Shown here: in pieces, positions 38,849 through 48,393 of the stretch
How the letters are laid out: every line of letters starts with the position of its first letter
How positions within the stretch are numbered: position 1 is the first letter of the stretch
Assembly: GCA_964448135.1 (NCBI GenBank)
Contig: CAYUVH010000063.1
Coordinates: 62,001-126,000 of the forward strand
Source: CAYUVH01 sp964448135
GTDB taxonomy: Bacteria > Verrucomicrobiota > Verrucomicrobiia > Limisphaerales > UBA8199
DNA: 64,000 nucleotides
Reading direction: 5' to 3'
The notes under the pieces: generated by a model
What the model was told of the DNA's origin: nothing
What the model saw: the letters and a program-made list of their open reading frames with translations, nothing else
Databases searched by the model: none
Translations under genes and position numbers: made by a program

Positions 38849-39462
38849 ACAACCAAAAGGGCCTCGTTTATCTTCTCGACGACGAACCAGAGATGGTGAA
38901 AGCGCTGACTCGATTGCTCCGCGGCAAAGGCTTTGAGGTTCGTGGGTTCACGTCCGTTCGCGAGTTCCTGGCCGGCCTTGACCCGCGGGTGCTCGCCTGT
39001 CTCGTCCTCGATGTGACGATGCCGGAGCTCGACGGGTTGGAGTTGCAGCGGCAGCTTCTGGGGCAAGGGATCAGGATTCCGATTATCTTTCTCACAGCGC
39101 ATGGCGATATTCCCATGAGTGTCCGCGCCATCAAGGACGGCGCCAGCGAGTTTCTCACCAAACCGGTGGAAGGCAACAAATTGGCGGAGGCCGTGAGTAC
39201 CGCCCTGCAGGAAGCGGAAAAGCACTGGGCGGAGAGCGCCGAAACTGCGACCTGGGCTTCCCGGCTGGCAACCTTGACGCGGCGCGAGAGCGAAGTCATG
39301 CAGCACGTGGTTGCCGGCCGGCTCAACAAGCAGATTGCGGATGAACTCGGCACCGGCGAACAAAACATCAAGTTTCACCGCGCACACATCATGAAGAAAA
39401 TGGGCGTGGAATCCGTCGCGGATCTGGTGCGAATCGTGGAGCGCCTCCGGCCGCGACGCTGA
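38845..39462 (+). CDS. FixJ-type response regulator
   Basis: A 205-residue regulator, translationally coupled to the kinase (ATGA overlap). The receiver domain (about 5-120) has the acidic pair LDDEPE and the phosphoacceptor Asp in LVLDVTMPELDG. The C-terminal LuxR-type helix-turn-helix (about 140-205) carries LTRRESEVMQHVVAGRLNKQ. It should bind DNA when phosphorylated. The nearest possible targets are the downstream DUF1254 and arylsulfatase genes; this is inference from position. Confidence 0.94.
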   Translation: MNNQKGLVYLLDDEPEMVKALTRLLRGKGFEVRGFTSVREFLAGLDPRVLACLVLDVTMPELDGLELQRQLLGQGIRIPIIFLTAHGDIPMSVRAIKDGASEFLTKPVEGNKLAEAVSTALQEAEKHWAESAETATWASRLATLTRRESEVMQHVVAGRLNKQIADELGTGEQNIKFHRAHIMKKMGVESVADLVRIVERLRPRR

Positions 39463-39521
39463 CGGCTTACTGCACCAAAGTCTAGTAGCGCGACGACCGC
39501 GGACTTTCCTAGCCTGTTCTC

Positions 39522-39929
39522 GTGATTCCGAGAGCAGAACCTGTCGTGGCCGTGCTGGACGATGAGCCGGAGATGCGCAAAGCATTCCGGCGCCTGCTTA
39601 CGTCGTGTCATTTCACCGTGGAGGAGTATGCGTCCGGAGAGGCTTTTCTCGCCGCGCTGCCCAGCCATCGCCCGGATTGCCTCCTGCTGGATTTGCAAAT
39701 GCCGAAGCTGAACGGCTTCGGCGTCCTGAAGGCCTGCCAGGGCCAGTCGGGCCAGCTGCCGATCGTTGTCGTCACGGCCCTCGACGAGCCCGGCGCGGCG
39801 GCGCGGGTCACGGCCCTCGGAGCCTCGGCTTTTTTAAAGAAGCCCGTGGATCGAAGCTCGCTGGTGGCAGCCATCGAAACCGCCATCTCGGCCGCCGCCG
39901 AAAAACCGGAAGATTCCAACGCAACATGA
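39522..39929 (+). CDS. Single-domain response regulator
   Basis: A 135-residue stand-alone receiver domain from a GTG start, 59 bases after the FixJ-type regulator. It has LDDEPEM and the phosphoacceptor Asp in CLLLDLQMPKLNG, with the Thr of VVVTALD and the Lys in FLKKPVD. There is no output domain, so it may act as a phosphate sink or relay for the same kinase. It closely resembles the receiver of the previous gene. Confidence 0.93.
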   Translation: MIPRAEPVVAVLDDEPEMRKAFRRLLTSCHFTVEEYASGEAFLAALPSHRPDCLLLDLQMPKLNGFGVLKACQGQSGQLPIVVVTALDEPGAAARVTALGASAFLKKPVDRSSLVAAIETAISAAAEKPEDSNAT

Positions 39930-40054
39930 TCACCCGGCTGAATCATTTTTGAAATTTTGCGTCGAGCCCGGCAGTTCCAGGGGGACTGTCTTTACGGGGA
40001 GCGGCTCACGCACTTAGTCCGTGCAGTCAAACAAACAACCAAAAGTGCAGAAAC

Positions 40055-41488
40055 ATGATAACTCGAAATAATATACAACGCGCGCTCGCCACCAGCCTGG
40101 CCTGCGCCGCGCTGGGCCTGGGCGGCCAGCGATTGCAGGCTGAAGAAACCATCTTTGAAGCGCTCCCCGCCGGCGTGGACGCCTACGTTTACGGCTATCC
40201 GCTCGTGACGATGGAAATGACCCGCCGCGTGATGACCAATGTAAAGGAGCCCAGTGGGACACGCGCGCCGATGGGGCAATTCGTTCGCATGCGGCAGTAC
40301 CCCGACGCCGCTTTTCGCGACGTGACCGCTCCCAACGCGGACACGCTTTACACCTCGGCGTTCATCGACGTGGCGAAGGAACCGTGGGTGCTCAGCCTCC
40401 CGGACGCGAACGATCGCTATTATCTATTCCCGATGCTCGACGGCTGGACGGATGTTTTTCAAGTTCCGGGCAAGCGCACCACCGGCACCAAGGCGCAGAC
40501 CTACGCCATCACCGGTCCCGGCTGGAAAGGCAAGCTCCCCGCCGGCGTAAAGGAATACAAATCACCGACCGCCATGGTGTGGTTGCTGGGCCGCATTTAT
40601 TGCACTGGCACCCCGGCGGATTACGCGGCGGTGCACAAGCTGCAGGACGAGATTTCCCTCGTGCCGCTGAGCTCCTACGGCAAGCCCTACTCGCCCCCCG
40701 CCGGCACGGTGGACCCCTCCATCGACATGAAGAAAGCCGTCCGCGACCAGGTGGACGCCCTCAGCGTGGATGATTACTTCACCCTGCTCGCCAAACTGAT
40801 GGTGGATAATCCGCCCAATCCGGCGGACAAGAAGATGGTCGAAAAAATGGCCAAGCTAGGCATCGTGCCCGGCAAACCCTTCGACCGCGCCAAACTCGGC
40901 CCGCTCGCGAAAGACGAGTTCTCCAAGGTCCCGAAAATCGCCAACGACAAAATCATGCGTTGGATGAAGGAAGGCATTCTCGCCGGCGACTTGAAGCTCG
41001 AACACGGTTGGCTGTTCACCACCAAGACCGGCGAGTACGGCGTGAATTACATCCAGCGCGCCCTCATCACCGCCATCGGTCTCGGCGCCAACCGCCCGCA
41101 GGACGCCGTCTATCCGACCTCCGAAGGCCCGGACATCCTCGCGTCCTACAACGGTTCCAAGAAGTATGTGATGCACTTCCCGAAGGGCGAACTCCCGCCC
41201 GCCGACGGCTTCTGGTCACTGACGATATATGACAAGGATTACTTTTTCGTCGCTAATCCGCTGAACCGTTACAGCATCAGCGCCCGCCAGAATCTGAAAG
41301 CCAACGCCGACGGTTCCACCGACCTGTACATCCAGAACGAAAGCCCCGGTGCGGACAAGGAATCCAACTGGCTTCCTGCGCCGAAGGACAAGTTCATCCT
41401 GATGATGCGGCTCTATTGGCCGAAGACCACGAAGCCTTCGATCATCGACGGCTCGTGGAAGATCCCCGAGGTCAAATCGGTTGATTGA
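40055..41488 (+). CDS. DUF1254/DUF1214 domain protein
   Basis: A 477-residue exported protein with a signal peptide (about 1-30). The DUF1254 domain has AYVYGYPLVTMEMTRR and the NADTLYTSAFIDVAKEPWVL signature; the C-terminal DUF1214 domain has DGFWSLTIYDKDYFFVANPL near residue 390. The function of this family is not established. It follows the two-component genes and precedes an arylsulfatase on the same strand, a neighbourhood that may reflect shared regulation. Confidence 0.93.
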   Translation: MITRNNIQRALATSLACAALGLGGQRLQAEETIFEALPAGVDAYVYGYPLVTMEMTRRVMTNVKEPSGTRAPMGQFVRMRQYPDAAFRDVTAPNADTLYTSAFIDVAKEPWVLSLPDANDRYYLFPMLDGWTDVFQVPGKRTTGTKAQTYAITGPGWKGKLPAGVKEYKSPTAMVWLLGRIYCTGTPADYAAVHKLQDEISLVPLSSYGKPYSPPAGTVDPSIDMKKAVRDQVDALSVDDYFTLLAKLMVDNPPNPADKKMVEKMAKLGIVPGKPFDRAKLGPLAKDEFSKVPKIANDKIMRWMKEGILAGDLKLEHGWLFTTKTGEYGVNYIQRALITAIGLGANRPQDAVYPTSEGPDILASYNGSKKYVMHFPKGELPPADGFWSLTIYDKDYFFVANPLNRYSISARQNLKANADGSTDLYIQNESPGADKESNWLPAPKDKFILMMRLYWPKTTKPSIIDGSWKIPEVKSVD

Positions 41489-41516
41489 TGGGCGACTTTA
41501 CCATTGCCCATCTGAA

Positions 41517-41562
41517 GGTGGGGCGGGCGCTCTCGCCGCCACGGCGGGATCCTCGCCCCACC
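41517..41562. repeat. Intergenic hairpin GGTGGGGCG/CGCCCCACC
   Basis: Nine-base arms (41517-41525 and 41554-41562) enclose a GC-rich inner part. It lies between the DUF1254 and arylsulfatase genes and could attenuate transcription between them or be a dispersed repeat. Confidence 0.55.
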
Positions 41563-41651
41563 ATTATTGAAGAAAAATGCCATTCGCATTTTGCAACCAA
41601 ACCAAACAAAACCATTTGCAGTAGTAACCCCAGATACGAAAGAGCTTTAGC

Positions 41652-44171
41652 ATGAGGAGAAACCAGCTATTTATCCTGGCCGGCTGCGTCGCGGGAGCGA
41701 TGTTGACGTCGCCGTCCGCGCGGGCCGAGATTCAAACCACCGGCACACCGGGTTCGCCCAGCGCCACCACCACCATCAGCGGCAGGCAACTGCCGGCCCC
41801 GGATCCCAAATTCGGCGGCGAGATCAAGGAGAACGCCCTGAAATCGAAGCCTTGGTGGGCGCCGCGGGTCGTTCCGCCCAAAAAAGCGCCCAACGTCCTG
41901 CTCATCATGACCGACGATTCCGGCTACGGCGTGCCCAGCACGTTCGGCGGCGTCATCCCGACGCCCGCCCTCGACCGGATCGCGAAGAACGGCCTGCGCT
42001 ACACCCAAATGCATTCCACCGCGCTCTGTTCACCCACGCGCGCGGCGCTCATCACCGGGCGCAACCACCATTCCGCCGGCTTCGGGGTCATCTCGGAGCA
42101 ATCCACCGGCTTCCCCGGCTACAACAGCATCATCGGGAAGGACAAGGCAACCATTGGTCGCATCCTCAAGGACAACGGCTTTGCGACTTCCTGGTTCGGC
42201 AAGGACCACAACGTGCCCACCTTCGTGGCGAGCCAGGTCGGGCCGTTTGACCAGTGGCCCATCGGCATGGGCTTCGAGTACTTCTATGGGTTCATCGGCG
42301 GGGATGCGAACCAGTGGGAGCCCAATCTCTTCCGCAACACCACGCAGATCTATCCCTTCGAGGGCAAACCGCCCGGCACGTGGAACCTCATCACCGCCAT
42401 GGCCGATGATGCCATCGGATACTTGAACCAGGTCAACCAGATCGATCCGGAAAAACCGTTCTTCTGCTATTACGTCCCCGGCGGCACCCACGCGCCGCAT
42501 CATCCCACCAAGGAATGGGTGGACAAAATCCACGACCTGCATTTGTTCGACGGCGGCTGGAACAAGCTGCGCGAAACCATCTTTGCCAACCAGAAGCGCC
42601 TTGGCGTCATTCCGCCGGAAACCAAGCTGACTCCGTGGCCCAAGGACCTGCTCAAGGAATGGGACCAGCTCACTCCCGACGAAAAGAAGATGTTCACCCG
42701 CCAGGTCGAAGTCTTCGCCGCGTACGCCGCCTACACCGACTACGAGATTGGCCGCGTGATCCAGGCCGTCGAAGACATGGGCAAGCTGGACAACACGCTC
42801 ATCATCTATATCAACGGCGATAACGGCACCAGTGCCGAAGGCCAGCTCATCGGCACGCCGAACGAAGTCGCCATGTTCAACGGCGTCCAGGTGCCGGTGG
42901 CAGACCAGCTCAAGTATTTCTACGACGTCTGGGGCACCGAGAAAACCTATAACCACATGGCCGTGGGCTGGGCGTGGGCCTTCGACACGCCGTTCTCCTG
43001 GACCAAGCAGATCGCCTCGCACCTCGGCGGCATCCGGCAGGGCATGGCGGTTTCCTGGCCCGGCCACATCAAGGACGTCGGCGGCATTCGCTCGCAGTTT
43101 CATCACGTCATCGACGTCGTGCCGACGATCCTCGAAGCCTGCGGCATTCAGCAGCCCCAGGAAGTGGACGGCATCAAGCAATCACCCATCGAGGGCAAGA
43201 GCTTCGTTTACACCTTCGACGCAAAGAACGCCAAAGAACCTTCCACGCACAAGACCCAGTACTTCGAAATGATGGGTGACCATGCGATCTACCACGAGGG
43301 CTGGCTGTTGAGCACCAAGGTGATTCGCCCGCCGTGGGACGTCGTTGGCGCGGTCAATCCCGACCCGTACAATAACGTCACCTGGGAATTGTATGACCTG
43401 ACGCACGACTACTCGCAATTCGAGGATCTCGCGGCCAGCCAGCCCGGGAAGGTCAGGGAACTCAAGGAGGTCTTCAAACGGGAGGCCGAAAAATACCAGG
43501 TTCTTCCGCTCGACGCCTCGGTCGCCACGCGGTTGGTCGCGCCGCGACCGAACATCACCGCGGGCCGCAACGAATTCGTTTACAAGCAGCCGATGGTTGG
43601 CCTGCCCCAAGGCGATTCGCCGCTGTTGCTGAACTGCTCCTACACCGTCACGGCGGACATTGACGTGCCCTCAAGCGGCGCCGAAGGCATGATCCTCACC
43701 TCCGGCGGACGTTTTGGCGGCTACGGTTTTTGCCTGCTCAAGGGCAAGCCCGTCTGGTGCTGGAATCTGGTCGACTTGAAGCGCATCAAGTGGGAGGGCA
43801 AGGACGCGCTCACCCCCGGCAAACACAAGGTCGAATTCAACTTCAAGTATGACGGCCTGGGGGGCGCCACCCTCGCGTTCAACAACATGAGCGGCATCGG
43901 CCAACCCGGCACCGGCACCCTCAAGGTGGATGGCACGGTCGTCTCCACCGAGACCATGCCGCACACCATCCCGCTGATCCTTCAGTGGGACGAAAGCTTC
44001 GACATCGGCTCCGACACCCTGACCGGCGTGAACGACGCGGATTACCTGCCGCCGTTCCCGCTCACGGCGAAGCTCAACCAGCTGACCATCAAACTCGACC
44101 GGCCGCAGCTGTCCCCCGCGGACATTAAAAAGCTCGAGGAAGCCATGAAGAACGCGGCCGACGCGAAGTAG
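41652..44171 (+). CDS. Type I arylsulfatase
   Basis: An 839-residue exported sulfatase (signal peptide about 1-25). The formylglycine motif is CSPTR with Cys126 (HSTALCSPTRAALITGR), and the metal ligands start with NVLLIMTDDSGYG (Asp88, Asp89). Cys126 must be converted to formylglycine by a sulfatase-modifying enzyme encoded elsewhere. The C-terminal 200 residues form an extra beta domain, so the protein is long, like Pseudomonas-type arylsulfatases. The substrate is unknown; sulfated polysaccharide or an aryl sulfate is likely from the family. Confidence 0.95.
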   Translation: MRRNQLFILAGCVAGAMLTSPSARAEIQTTGTPGSPSATTTISGRQLPAPDPKFGGEIKENALKSKPWWAPRVVPPKKAPNVLLIMTDDSGYGVPSTFGGVIPTPALDRIAKNGLRYTQMHSTALCSPTRAALITGRNHHSAGFGVISEQSTGFPGYNSIIGKDKATIGRILKDNGFATSWFGKDHNVPTFVASQVGPFDQWPIGMGFEYFYGFIGGDANQWEPNLFRNTTQIYPFEGKPPGTWNLITAMADDAIGYLNQVNQIDPEKPFFCYYVPGGTHAPHHPTKEWVDKIHDLHLFDGGWNKLRETIFANQKRLGVIPPETKLTPWPKDLLKEWDQLTPDEKKMFTRQVEVFAAYAAYTDYEIGRVIQAVEDMGKLDNTLIIYINGDNGTSAEGQLIGTPNEVAMFNGVQVPVADQLKYFYDVWGTEKTYNHMAVGWAWAFDTPFSWTKQIASHLGGIRQGMAVSWPGHIKDVGGIRSQFHHVIDVVPTILEACGIQQPQEVDGIKQSPIEGKSFVYTFDAKNAKEPSTHKTQYFEMMGDHAIYHEGWLLSTKVIRPPWDVVGAVNPDPYNNVTWELYDLTHDYSQFEDLAASQPGKVRELKEVFKREAEKYQVLPLDASVATRLVAPRPNITAGRNEFVYKQPMVGLPQGDSPLLLNCSYTVTADIDVPSSGAEGMILTSGGRFGGYGFCLLKGKPVWCWNLVDLKRIKWEGKDALTPGKHKVEFNFKYDGLGGATLAFNNMSGIGQPGTGTLKVDGTVVSTETMPHTIPLILQWDESFDIGSDTLTGVNDADYLPPFPLTAKLNQLTIKLDRPQLSPADIKKLEEAMKNAADAK

Positions 44172-44531
44172 CCGGCGCGCTTGCGAATTGCGCGGGTTGG
44201 AAGCACATGAACCTGAGTTTGACCAGGAACCAACGCGAGATCGGATTCGAGTCTGTCTCCGTTGTCCTGCTTTTGGCGGGTTCGACAAATCACTTCCAGC
44301 CCGCGTTTTCGCGCGTTCTTTTTCGACTCTGCCCTGATCAAACAACCTGCCGGCGGGAGCGGCGTAACGATCTCCACTTGATCGCCCGGAAACGCGCCGG
44401 GCAATTCTTCGTCGCCCCCCAATACGCCGCGCAGCATTGGCCGGCCCTGGGCACGACCAGGACCGGCGCGGTTTATCGACTCAAGGGCAATGCCCCCACC
44501 ACTCACGAGTAAGCTTTGATGCTGGGAAAGC
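44172..44531. other. Intergenic stretch with no recognised feature
   Basis: A 360-bp gap. A 101-codon open frame at 44207-44512 has no recognisable domain and mostly basic, low-order composition, so no gene is called. No repeat or hairpin stands out. Confidence 0.5.
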
Positions 44532-45068
44532 ATGGACACGCCCGTGACTCCACAATACGTGACATCGCTGGAGGAGGTTTGCTCCGGCGGCCTGCTCGTG
44601 GCCATCACGATGGTGCTCCACGGGTTCGGCATGCTGCTCGTGCTGCGCGCCTGCGGGGCGTTCAAGCTGCGGTTTGAGCGCACCCCCTCATTCAGCACCG
44701 GCATGGTCATGCTGGTGCTGGCCAGTTGGATGATTCTCCTCGTCCATCTGCTCGAGGTATTTGCCTGGGCCGGATTCTTCTATTGGACCGGCGCGGTGAA
44801 CACCACCACCACCGCGAAGGCCAACCCCAGCCTTTGTTACTACTTCGCCTTGATGGACTACACCACGCTGGGCAGCAGCTACAACCTCCACCTGCGCTGG
44901 CGCCTGCTGGAAGGCATGATCGCCATAGCGGGCCTGCTGACCTTCGCCTGGTCCACGGGCGTCATGCTCACGCTCGCGCAGGACTTTCAGGACCAGCAAC
45001 TGTCCCTCTTGAAACAACGCAAGGCCAGGCTGGCTGCCAAACACGCCTCCCCCGACGCCAAAAAGTGA
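44532..45068 (+). CDS. Ion-channel-like membrane protein
   Basis: A 178-residue protein with four hydrophobic helices (about 18-42, 54-78, 84-88 reentrant, 126-150). The segment ALMDYTTLGSSYNLHLRWRL, just before the last helix, has the shape of a two-helix potassium-channel pore loop, but the filter reads TTLGS and not the usual T(V/I)GYG. It may be a channel with altered selectivity or a degenerate relative. A GGGAAAG ribosome-binding site precedes the ATG. The call rests on topology and pore shape only. Confidence 0.6.
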   Translation: MDTPVTPQYVTSLEEVCSGGLLVAITMVLHGFGMLLVLRACGAFKLRFERTPSFSTGMVMLVLASWMILLVHLLEVFAWAGFFYWTGAVNTTTTAKANPSLCYYFALMDYTTLGSSYNLHLRWRLLEGMIAIAGLLTFAWSTGVMLTLAQDFQDQQLSLLKQRKARLAAKHASPDAKK

Positions 45069-45314
45069 AGTCGATGGAGCGTTTCATCAAGGCCTGCCCG
45101 GTGCTCGCGACCGTCGCACGCAACCAAAAACAACGCCGTCCAGTCCCGAAGCAAACATTCCATGAGCAACTCCGTCACTCATTTTGAAATCTACGGCGAA
45201 GGAAATTGAGCGTACGTTCGGTCAGGACCAGGTCGGCGGCTTGTTCTTCGGCGGACATCGGCACCAGACGAACTCTCCCGCCGGCCACCAAAGTGAAACG
45301 GTAAAATCGAAACC

Positions 45315-46118
45315 ATGAGTGACAACCGCGAATCAGTCCAAGGTCCGAAAACCCCGCTGCCATCCGGGTCAGCTACACCTCCCACCCCGGCAAGACGTCG
45401 CATCCTTTGGCTTGGGGCCGCGATCATTCTGCTCTGGTTGCTGGCCGCCTACGTGATCATGCCGTTGGCCTGGAAACGTGATGTCCGGCGTCATCCCCAG
45501 CTCTTTGACGCGCCGCGCATCACGCACACGCACGACGGCATTCCCGGCGACCCGATCAACGTTGCGTTGCTGGGTTCGGAAGCGGAGGTCATTCGCGCCA
45601 TGACCGCGGCCAAATGGGATCCCGCCGATGAACTGACGTTTCGCAGCAGCGTGCGCATCGCGGTGGATTCTGTCTTCCGCCGGCCGGACCCCGATGCCCC
45701 GGTGAGCACCCTGGAATTGTTCGCGCGCAAGCAGGACCTGGCCTTCGAGCAACCCGTCGGCAACAGCCCGCGACAGCGGCACCACGTCCGGTTCTGGCGC
45801 TGGGACAAGCTCCACGAAGGACGGGAGGTCTGGTTTGGCGCGATCACATTTGACGAGAAGGTTGGCTTGAGTCACACGACCGGACAGGTCACGCACCACA
45901 TCGGCCCCGACCTGGACGCGGAGCGTGATCGGTTGATCGCCCAATTGCAACAGGCGGGCGCGACGGAGAAAGTATTCTGGTTGGACGGATTTCAACAGTT
46001 GCAGGGAAAGAATGGCGGCGGCGACCCATGGCGCACGGATGGCCGGCTGGAAGCCGCGGTGCTCACCGCGCCGTCACTTCCGCCCGCGCCCGGCACCAAT
46101 AATCCGGTAAAACCTTGA
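45315..46118 (+). CDS. LssY C-terminal domain protein
   Basis: A 267-residue membrane protein with one helix near 33-55 (ILWLGAAIILLWLLAAYVIM). The rest matches the LssY C-terminal domain: DAPRITHTHDGIPGDPINVA, then VRFWRWDKLHEGREVWFGAITFDE and HHIGPDLDAERD. This domain occurs at the end of LssY/PAP2 proteins and alone; the biochemical role is unknown. It follows the channel-like gene by 246 bp. Confidence 0.85.
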   Translation: MSDNRESVQGPKTPLPSGSATPPTPARRRILWLGAAIILLWLLAAYVIMPLAWKRDVRRHPQLFDAPRITHTHDGIPGDPINVALLGSEAEVIRAMTAAKWDPADELTFRSSVRIAVDSVFRRPDPDAPVSTLELFARKQDLAFEQPVGNSPRQRHHVRFWRWDKLHEGREVWFGAITFDEKVGLSHTTGQVTHHIGPDLDAERDRLIAQLQQAGATEKVFWLDGFQQLQGKNGGGDPWRTDGRLEAAVLTAPSLPPAPGTNNPVKP

Positions 46119-46754
46119 AGCGATAAGCCCGGTCATCACCGGCTTGACCATAACGGGCGCATCTCACTTTTTGCAGTTTGCCGGAGAGGGTGGCGTTTTT
46201 TACGCCCGCCCCGAATCCTTTGGGGCTGCCCGCGATTTTTTACTTGGACAGCCGTTGTCCAAGTGGCCACCTTAACCTCGTCGGGTATGGGAGGACCTCC
46301 CCCAGGTTACCCTCAAAACGGGAGTGTAAACATTATGTATGATCGCGCCAATCCATCCGTGGAGACTTCTCCTCCAGCCTCCTTCGCCCCGCTTCCCGAC
46401 CGGTCAAGCTATGTCATACCTTGTCACACTATTCCACCCCTCCGTCATACCTCCCGTCATACCTCCCGTCATAGTAAAAACCCCAGCAATCATAGTTCGT
46501 CATAGTATGTCCAAGTTGAAAAAAGGGGGCCCCATTACTGCTCCCCAACCAATCTCCCATCCCGATCGAACGGTATCGTCGCCGGGGCTGCGAAAATCCC
46601 GTCTGTGCCATGCCCGGGCGGAAAGCATGGGTGCCTGCGTGCGATATTTGCTCGCGGGCGCTGCCCCGCAGGAAATTGAGCTGCGCCCGGCCATCACCCG
46701 GCTCACCAGATTCGGATTGCCTCAGCGCCCCCGTGCCGTTAATTCAATCCGGGC
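46119..46754. repeat. Long spacer with GTCATA word tract
   Basis: No gene was found in these 636 bp. At 46412-46508 the word GTCATA recurs at 46413, 46444, 46456, 46468 and 46499; the three middle copies form a 12-bp tandem repeat CGTCATACCTCC. The words flank a spacer AAACCCCAGCAATC, a layout like the core-and-word family but with a different core. An imperfect hairpin AAGCCCGGT/ACCGGCTT lies just after the LssY-like stop at about 46126-46147. Confidence 0.65.
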
Positions 46755-47129
46755 ATGTCAACCCTCGGCGTCAGAAAGGCTTCCTGGTCGTTGCCCGGAC
46801 GGGCGACCGCTGGCGCACGCCACCGTGGAGGCTTTACGCTGGTGGAGTTGTTGGTCGTGATCGCCATCATTGCCGTTCTCGCCGCGCTCCTCCTGCCGGC
46901 GCTGGCTCAGTCCAAGGAAAAAGCCCGGTCCGGAAACTGCCTTTCCAATCTCCGGCAACTGGGTATGGCCGCCTTGCTCTACGCGGACGACGAGCGGGAT
47001 GCCCTGCCCTGGGCGGAGCGGCATTGGACCGCCCCCATCACCCAGGTCGGACCGTTCAACTACCTTCCCCTCCAGGATGATGCCAGCCAGAACTGGTGGC
47101 GCGACGGCGCCGTGTCACGAGTGCCATAA
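46755..47129 (+). pseudogene. Truncated type II pseudopilin-like (DUF1559-type) protein
   Basis: A 124-residue product with a typical prepilin leader: GGFTLVELLVVIAIIAVLAA with the G/F cleavage site and Glu5, then the conserved SNLRQLGMAALLYADD. Full-length members of this verrucomicrobial/planctomycete family usually exceed 200 residues and end in an H-x9-DG motif; here a stop comes soon after QNWWRDG. A nonsense mutation or deletion is likely, unless a short form is functional. A cleavage enzyme of the general secretion/type IV pilus kind would be needed. Confidence 0.65.
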
Positions 47130-47141
47130 CCTCTTGAAAAT

Positions 47142-47903
47142 ATGAATTCGCTCACCATCGGTCTGATCAGTGCGGGCTGCATCTTCTGCGGCGGCCTGCT
47201 GGGCATGGCCTTGCAAAACCGTTTGCCCGGCCACCATCTCAGCAAGGAAATGCAGGACCTCGTGAAACTCAGCGCCGGCCTCATCGCCACGCTGACGGCG
47301 CTCGTGCTCGGCCTGTTGGTCAGTTCCGCCAAGGGCACCTTCGACTCGATGAACAGCGGCATCGTGCAAGGCAGCGCAAAATACATCCTCCTGGACCGCG
47401 CCCTGGCCCGCTACGGGCAGGAGTCAAAGCCGGTTCGGGAACAATTGAAACGAGTATTGGCCGCCGGCATCGAAACCATCTGGCCCAGTGAAAAAACCGG
47501 CGTTTCGGGTTTGACTGCCTTCGAACGCGCCAATGGGATGGAACTGATCGCCAACAAACTGGGGGAGTTGACGCCGAAGAGCGACGCCCAGCGCCTGGCC
47601 CTCTCCCAGGCCCAGCAACTCGTGAACGACCTGGGGCAGCTCCGTTGGTTGTTGATCGAGCAGTCCCAGAATCAACTGCCCACGCCACTGGTCGCGATCC
47701 TCATCTTCTGGCTCGCCCTGCTCTTCGTGAGTTTCGGGCTGTTCGCCCCCCGCAATCGCATGGCCCTCGTGGTTTTGTTGGTCGGCGCCTGCGCGATTTC
47801 CGCCGCCCTTTTCCTCGTGCTCGAGCTCAACCGCCCCCTGGAAGGCTTCGTCAAAGCCTCGAACGCGCCCTTGAAGAACGCTTTTCAGCACTTGGGACAG
47901 TAG
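47142..47903 (+). CDS. DUF4239 (bestrophin-like) membrane protein
   Basis: A 253-residue inner-membrane protein with two N-terminal helices (about 5-25, 44-64) and two C-terminal helices (about 180-202, 208-228), and a soluble helical stretch between. GLIATLTALVLGLLVSSAKG near residue 50 is the DUF4239 signature. Function is unknown. It begins 12 bases after the truncated prepilin. Confidence 0.85.
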   Translation: MNSLTIGLISAGCIFCGGLLGMALQNRLPGHHLSKEMQDLVKLSAGLIATLTALVLGLLVSSAKGTFDSMNSGIVQGSAKYILLDRALARYGQESKPVREQLKRVLAAGIETIWPSEKTGVSGLTAFERANGMELIANKLGELTPKSDAQRLALSQAQQLVNDLGQLRWLLIEQSQNQLPTPLVAILIFWLALLFVSFGLFAPRNRMALVVLLVGACAISAALFLVLELNRPLEGFVKASNAPLKNAFQHLGQ

Positions 47904-48121
47904 CGCCCTTTTCATTAACGGGCGCGGATGCACTCGAAAAGCCAGTGGCTCCCCAGCCCGCGGCTTCGGGCGCCGCAAATCCCGCTCGCCTGAAGAAAAG
48001 ACCGTAACTGCCACCCACCAGGGCAAACGCGTCTAAATTCCTGACGCCGGCAGGCAGTCGGCTATCCGCAGGCCCTTTAACCGCCGAGCCAGGCTGCTTT
48101 CGGAGGGTCACGCCCTGATTT

Positions 48122-48222
48122 TGTAATGGTGTAAACAGTGTAACACCGGACGTAACACGGAATGACCCTCATTCCACCCAATGTTTATGCGGCTTGTATA
48201 CAGTGTATACAGTGTATACAGG
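48122..48222 (+). repeat. Core-and-word repeat, copy 3 (TGTATACAG words)
   Basis: The core CAATGTTTATGCGG starts at 48179. Three perfect tandem TGTATACAG words follow (48195, 48204, 48213). Upstream words are less uniform (GTGTAAACAG, TGTAACACCGG, CGTAACACGG). It lies 172 bp upstream of the DUF3604 gene, in a 490-bp spacer that holds no other feature. Confidence 0.85.
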
Positions 48223-48393
48223 GATTTCGCGCATATACCCCCCGCCCCGCGGCAAACTGGCCTTTGCCATCGGATTTAGCTGCGTTTGCCCTGGGCCACC
48301 CACGCTGCGTTATTGACACTCCCGCGCGCAAGGCTCAAAATTCCGCGTCAGGCGCGCGTTCCGCGCCACAATCCAACCTTCGGGAAACGGTTT

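Noticed and set aside
44207..44512. 101-codon open frame after the sulfatase
   Set aside because: No domain, no clear ribosome-binding site and unusual composition; left as intergenic.
45175..45363. 62-codon minus-strand open frame before the LssY-like gene
   Set aside because: Its C-terminal part looks slightly protein-like, but it overlaps the LssY-like start and has no recognisable family or ribosome-binding site.
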